From an uncultured cyanobacterium (GTDB lineage: Bacteria; Cyanobacteriota; Cyanobacteriia; CACIAM-69d), in contig CALCTI010000098.1 in assembly GCA_937894105.1 (NCBI GenBank), forward strand, positions 1 to 25,816: a stretch of 25,816 nucleotides of DNA. Reading direction: 5' to 3'. The notes under the pieces were generated by a model. The model saw nothing but the letters and a program-made list of their open reading frames with translations. It was not told the origin of the DNA and ran no database searches. Made by a program: the position numbers and the translations under genes. Numbering within the stretch: position 1 is the stretch's first letter; each line of letters opens with the position of its first letter. Shown one piece after another: positions 22,590 through 25,816 of the stretch.

Positions 22590-22807
22590 TAATGCCTTCC
22601 CAAGACCTCACTCTATTGGATTCGCCAATACTTTGCCAACAACAAGAGATGGCTAGGTTTTGCTGAAGTCTTCCGCGCTTATTGCAGCCTCTTTTGTTGA
22701 AATAGATCGACTGTAAGAAGTCCAAAATTCCGAAACTAAAAGTTGCAAATTTCAAGCAGTTCCCTTCTTGAAGATATGCTTCTAGCCTGCATTTTCAGCA
22801 GCCGTAT
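22590..22807. other. Intergenic remainder between the MITE-like copy and the TM2 gene
   Basis: With the MITE-like copy this makes a gap of almost 400 bases. No gene-like frame was accepted. A 60-codon minus-strand frame runs into the element and lacks protein-like features. No hairpin terminator for the TM2 gene is obvious. Confidence 0.4.
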
Positions 22808-23062
22808 TTAGAACCAGCCGCGCTTGTTATTGATATAGGTGTCGATAAATTCTTGGTCTTCTTTGGTGATATAAAGAATCCCTTCTACCAAACCAATGAT
22901 GCCCATGATGGGAGCGGCAATACCGCAGGTTAGGATGCTGGCAAGCAACATAATGACTCCTTCTGTGGAGTACCCCAAAATAAATTTGTGGATGCCCAAA
23001 GCACCAATAAGAATTCCACAAATTCCCGCCGAAATTTTCTTTTCTGCACCAGGAACGGTCAC
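22808..23062 (-). CDS. TM2 domain-containing membrane protein
   Basis: This 84 aa protein starts with GTG at 23062, with a strong AGGAG seven bases upstream on the minus strand. The TM2 domain is clear: KKISAGICGILIGALGIHKF, then ILGYSTEGVIMLL, and a second helix (ILTCGIAAPIMGIIGLVEGI). The GxHxFxLG-type turn between the helices reads GIHKFILGY. The short C-terminal tail (TKEDQEFIDTYINNKRGWF) is cytosolic by the positive-inside rule. TM2 proteins are widespread, and their molecular function is not established. Confidence 0.9.
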   Translation of the reverse strand: MTVPGAEKKISAGICGILIGALGIHKFILGYSTEGVIMLLASILTCGIAAPIMGIIGLVEGILYITKEDQEFIDTYINNKRGWF

Positions 23063-23253
23063 ACTTTTTCTCCTAAAAAATAATATTTCAAAAGGCTTAT
23101 TGCTTGCCTTTTCCTGTATAAAAAGCGGATAGTCTTGCTGAAGCCAAGATTTTGGACTATTGCCGTAGTCGTGGCTACTTAAAGTCTATCCTCCTTACGA
23201 CCTTAGGATAGCCTAGGAAATCTACTGGTGCCAGTAATACTATTTTGATGTTT

Positions 23254-23349
23254 CTATGCAGTAATCAAGGGCGATAAAAATCTAACGATTACCGGAAAAA
23301 GAATCATCAACAAAAGGCCCCGCGATCGCAGCCCAATAAGTATAAACAC
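23254..23349 (-). pseudogene. Decayed tail of a second TRAP large-subunit (dctM) gene
   Basis: These 96 bases align without gaps to the last 96 bases of the intact dctM at 23631; my hand count gives 66 identical positions. The alignment includes the stop codon. The reading FILIGLRSRGLLLMILFPVI, then VRFLSPLITA and TAG, matches PFIGLQLLVLLLIIIFPAIV, then TFLPSLSAA of DctM. About half of the 32 aligned residues agree. A TGA interrupts the frame just upstream and the rest of the gene is absent. This is most simply the 3' remnant of a tandem or former dctM copy. Confidence 0.75.
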
Positions 23350-23454
23350 AGTCTTTCAGTAAAGAGGTGTGATTTAGAAATTGGTCAACTGTAATAACCA
23401 GCTACCAAGTAGTTTCCAACTAAGAAACAAACATGGAAGGGATATTAGGGATGG

Positions 23455-23622
23455 TCACCACCCTTCTTCAATAAAGTTTGGCAACGATCCTTTCGATTGT
23501 TCAGGAATCTTTGCTAGCAGAAGTGACACTAAATCTACGCTCACTTGCAGCGTAATAATCAAGAGAAAAAAGATTGACCCTGGATTCTCTGGAGCAGGAT
23601 TAGGAAGTGGCAGATCAAACAT
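23455..23622 (-). CDS. Possible 55-codon small ORF directly after dctM
   Basis: An ATG eight bases after the dctM stop opens a frame starting MFDLPLPNPAPENPG, then a hydrophobic stretch (SIFFLLIITLQVSVDLVSLL) and the end SLPNFIEEGW. A proline-rich start with one helix could be a small membrane peptide read by coupling from dctM. There is only a weak AGAG upstream. It lies between dctM and a dctM remnant, so it may instead be debris of that lost gene. No family is recognised. Confidence 0.3.
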   Translation of the reverse strand: MFDLPLPNPAPENPGSIFFLLIITLQVSVDLVSLLLAKIPEQSKGSLPNFIEEGW

Positions 23623-23630
23623 TGGCTCTA

Positions 23631-24992
23631 CTAAGCAGCACTTAAAGATGGTAAAAACGTCACAATCGCCGGGAAAATAATGATTAACAAAAGCACCAGC
23701 AATTGTAGCCCAATAAAGGGAATAACACCGCGATAGATTTCGCTAGTTTTAATGATTTCTGGGGCGACACCGCGCAAATAAAATAATGCAAATCCGAAAG
23801 GTGGCGTTAGGAACGATGTTTGTAAATTAGCACCCATTAAAACGCCGTACCACATCATATCCATACCAAAGGCTTGGGCGGCGGGAGCAAAAATTGGGAG
23901 CACAATAAAAGCAATTTCAAAGAAGTCAATGAAGAAGCCCAATATGAAAATTGTGAGCATATTGACTGCGAGAAAACTAAATTGACCGCCAGGAAGATTT
24001 TGCAGTAAATTCAACATAAAGTGATCGCCATCCAGCCCTCGAAAAACCAAGCTAAAGGTGGTGGATCCAATTAGGATAAACATCACCATACTGGAAATTC
24101 GTAGGGTGGTTTGGCTCGATTCTGTCAGCATCGTTTTGGAGAACTTGCCATTAAAAGCCGCCAGAATAATTGCGCCTAAACTACCGATCGCCCCCGCCTC
24201 TGTGGGAGTGGCAATGCCAAAGAAAATGCTGCCCAATACCAAAATAATGAGCAGCAGCGGCGGCACCATAACTCCCAGCACCCGTTTAAATAGCTTTGCC
24301 CCGCCAATATTGCGCACTTCTTCTGGCAATGCGGGTGCGGCGTCCGGTTGTAGCCAGGCGATTCCCATAACGTACGCTCCAAAAGCGCCGGTCATCATTA
24401 GCCCAGGAATAATCGAACCGATAAACAGCGGTCCCACGGAAATCCCTAGCTGATCCGCCAACACCACCAGCACCACGCTAGGGGGAATAATTTGCCCCAA
24501 GGTGCCCGATGCGGCGATCACGCCGGTGGCCAGCGATCGCCGATAGCCGTAGCGCAACATAATCGGCAGGGAAATCAATCCCATGGCTACCACTGTCGCC
24601 GCCACAACTCCGGTTGTTGCCGCCAACAGTGCGCCCACTAAAACCACCGCTAGTGCCAGTCCGCCCCGCACCCGCCCGAATAAAATTCCCATCGTTTCCA
24701 GCAGCTTTTCCGCAATGCCGGATTTTTCTAAAATTGCGCCGAGAAAAATAAAGTAGGGAATGGCTAGCAGGGTGTAATTTCGCATAATGTCGAAAATTCG
24801 CCCCGGCAGCGCTGTCATAAATACCGAGTCGAATTCCCCTAGCAAAATGCCAACCAGCCCAAAGGCGATCGCCACGCCCCCGAGGGAAAACGCAACGGGA
24901 TAGCCCAAGCTTAAAAACAGTAGCGCCCCCACAAACATCAGTGGTCCTAACCAATCCAAACTGCCTGCTCCGACCACTGCCAAAATGTCCAT
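23631..24992 (-). CDS. dctM: TRAP transporter large permease subunit DctM
   Basis: This 453 aa protein is the large membrane subunit of a tripartite ATP-independent periplasmic transporter, which uses an ion gradient to import substrates such as organic acids. About twelve helices are visible. Family blocks include FLSLGYPVAFSLGGVAIAFG (about 27-46), the helix pair around VLVGALLAATTGVVAATVVAMG (about 116-137), GVIAASGTLGQIIPPSVVLV (about 157-176), IATPTEAGAIGSLGAI, and the C-terminal GVLMGANLQTSFLTPPFGFA, where the conserved TPPFG is intact. It belongs to the larger-sized group (length about 450) found with 190-residue DctQ. dctQ lies 135 bases upstream. No dctP is present. The substrate cannot be told from the sequence. 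The region before the ATG is an imperfect tandem repeat rich in AAGAAG. Confidence 0.93.
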   Translation of the reverse strand: MDILAVVGAGSLDWLGPLMFVGALLFLSLGYPVAFSLGGVAIAFGLVGILLGEFDSVFMTALPGRIFDIMRNYTLLAIPYFIFLGAILEKSGIAEKLLETMGILFGRVRGGLALAVVLVGALLAATTGVVAATVVAMGLISLPIMLRYGYRRSLATGVIAASGTLGQIIPPSVVLVVLADQLGISVGPLFIGSIIPGLMMTGAFGAYVMGIAWLQPDAAPALPEEVRNIGGAKLFKRVLGVMVPPLLLIILVLGSIFFGIATPTEAGAIGSLGAIILAAFNGKFSKTMLTESSQTTLRISSMVMFILIGSTTFSLVFRGLDGDHFMLNLLQNLPGGQFSFLAVNMLTIFILGFFIDFFEIAFIVLPIFAPAAQAFGMDMMWYGVLMGANLQTSFLTPPFGFALFYLRGVAPEIIKTSEIYRGVIPFIGLQLLVLLLIIIFPAIVTFLPSLSAA

Positions 24993-25016
24993 TATTTCTT
25001 CTTTTATTTCTTCTTT
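24993..25016 (-). promoter_or_regulatory. Duplicated purine-rich ribosome-binding region of dctM
   Basis: On the minus strand AAAGAAGAAAT and AAAAGAAGAAAT follow each other directly before the dctM ATG. The unit contains a weak Shine-Dalgarno-like AAGAAG, so the duplication provides two. This resembles the duplicated site before dapF. Confidence 0.45.
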
Positions 25017-25127
25017 AGAATTTTTGCTAAAAATTAAAGGCTACAAAGGTGATGATGGCGTTTAATTGAGTTAGTTCTATTTAGGTTAGTTGAGATTATT
25101 GGGGGTGACTTGGGGGCGATCGCCACA

Positions 25128-25700
25128 CTAATCACTAGACTCTTCCCCAATAACCACTAAGCTTTTTACCGCTTCTGAAAATCCCTGGAAAATCAATAGG
25201 GCAAAACTAATAATAATAAGTGACTTAATAGGATATCTAGGTAAGCCACCAGCATCGGAAGAACTTTCAAAAACCAGCCAAGAATTTAAAGTCCAATTCC
25301 AAGAAAAATAAATCACCAAACAGCTAAAGGGAATCAGAAATAGCACACTCCCTAATAAGTTGGCCCAGGCTTTTTTTCGCTTGGATAATCCCTTATAAAT
25401 CAAGTCCACTCTGACGTGCTCATTGCGCCTCAGGGTATAGGGTGCACCCAACATAAAAATCAACGCGAACAGATACCATTGCAGCTCTAGAAAAGTATTA
25501 GACGTTAAATTCTGCCCGATCGCCCGTCCGATATAGCGCCCCACCACATTCCAAGTACCCACCAGCACCAGCACCACAACCAGCCAAGCTGCCAGTTTCC
25601 CCAAGCTTTCCGTAAATCGGTCAATCCATCGAGCTAACCAGCGGGCGCTCTTAAAAATCTTGTTGGCAACAAAGTTGTCCTGCGGCGCAGCGTTACCCAT
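25128..25700 (-). CDS. dctQ: TRAP transporter small permease subunit DctQ
   Basis: This 190 aa four-helix protein pairs with DctM to form the membrane part of a TRAP transporter. Helices are at about 36-54, 72-88, 112-133 and 158-175. The family blocks are LELQWYLFALIFMLGAPYTL (about 72-91), RRNEHVRVDLIY (about 91-102), and SSDAGGLPRYPIK (about 146-158). An N-terminal charged stretch (SARWLARWIDRFTE) precedes the first helix. It is followed by dctM after 135 non-coding bases. The usual periplasmic binding protein gene (dctP) could lie beyond the window edge, which is cut at a repeat only about 70 bases upstream. Confidence 0.92.
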   Translation of the reverse strand: MGNAAPQDNFVANKIFKSARWLARWIDRFTESLGKLAAWLVVVLVLVGTWNVVGRYIGRAIGQNLTSNTFLELQWYLFALIFMLGAPYTLRRNEHVRVDLIYKGLSKRKKAWANLLGSVLFLIPFSCLVIYFSWNWTLNSWLVFESSSDAGGLPRYPIKSLIIISFALLIFQGFSEAVKSLVVIGEESSD

Positions 25701-25768
25701 AAAGACGACGAGGAGAAATGGCGGGAAAAGATGGACGTTAAACGAACTGAACTAAGGCGACTGAACTA

Positions 25769-25816
25769 GGGGCTGTCATCAATTGAATCCCTAAGTCAAG
25801 AGCCGTAAGGGTTTCA
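25769..25816 (-). mobile_element. MITE-like element cut by the right window edge
   Basis: GGGGCTGTCATCAATTGAAT begins right after a TA at 25767-25768, and the next 28 bases complete a near-perfect inverted match to the left edge (47 of 48 with the reverse complement of 8-55). Only the terminal part is present because the window ends here. It lies about 70 bases upstream of dctQ. Confidence 0.85.

Larger units (their letters stand above)
23063..23630. other. AT-rich gap with a gene remnant and a possible small ORF
   Basis: This 568-base stretch between dctM and the TM2 gene is more AT-rich than its neighbours. It contains a decayed dctM tail (23254-23349) and a possible 55-codon frame (23455-23622). 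The part next to the TM2 gene (23063-23253) should hold its promoter; nothing clear was recognised there. It looks like the scar of a lost gene. Confidence 0.55.

Noticed and set aside
22573..22755. 60-codon minus-strand frame between the MITE-like copy and the TM2 gene
   Set aside because: It runs into the element's terminal repeat and has no family features or good ribosome site.
24478..24954. 158-codon minus-strand frame inside dctM in another frame
   Set aside because: dctM is intact and well conserved in its own frame. The alternative is glycine-rich and featureless.

Overview
This window looks like a chromosomal contig of a cyanobacterium. The octamer GCGATCGC (HIP1) and its core recur throughout coding and non-coding DNA. 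The genes include psbV (cytochrome c-550 of photosystem II), a cyanobacterial-type hfq, and a pdhB-secD-secF row. No rRNA, tRNA, CRISPR array or complete transposase gene was found. The genus cannot be named from the sequence alone.

Layout. 1-3786 (+): pdhB, secD, secF, with a half repeat element at the left edge. 3787-4436: a non-coding stretch with a possible 24-codon ORF, a strong inverted repeat, and a small two-helix membrane protein gene on the minus strand broken by a frameshift in a G run. 4437-5785 (-): hfq followed by a membrane-anchored TPR gene, coupled through TAATG. 5822-6685 (+): dapF, divergent from hfq. 6931-8088 (+): a PD-(D/E)XK-like protein that seems to have lost its catalytic lysine. 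8414-9295 (+): an LCIB/C-type carbonic anhydrase homologue. 9346-10179 (-): a Uma2-type gene interrupted by one in-frame stop. 10246-14600 (-): a class III adenylate cyclase with PAS/GAF-like sensing regions, then a long protein with a cytosolic roadblock-like region and a periplasmic OmpA-like end. 15348-18220 (+): an LptA/OstA-like protein, accD and psbV. 18546-20177 (-): pgm. 20840-21649 (+): a J-domain protein. 21706-23062 (-): three small membrane proteins (67 or 60 aa unknown, DUF2752, TM2). 23254-25700 (-): TRAP transporter subunits dctQ and dctM, with a decayed second dctM tail downstream. No dctP is present.

The clearest structure not explained by genes is a family of 125-126 bp MITE-like elements. 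They have terminal inverted repeats close to GGGGCTGTCATCAATTAAA and a TA dinucleotide on each side, as expected for IS630/Tc1-mariner-type mobilisation. Four complete copies lie at 16156, 18281, 20316 and 22465, about 2.0-2.15 kb apart. Half copies sit at both window edges in inverted orientation and match at 47 of 48 bases, so assembly probably broke at these repeats. One copy sits just upstream of accD and creates a misleading earlier start codon. Two direct copies bracket pgm.

Several intergenic regions also carry short tandem duplications (units of 10-30 bp), two of which duplicate the ribosome-binding region. Most genes are single housekeeping or photosynthesis genes, not parts of one pathway. 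The pairs that plausibly work together are secD/secF, hfq/TPR, dctQ/dctM and, by inference, the cyclase with its OmpA/roadblock neighbour.
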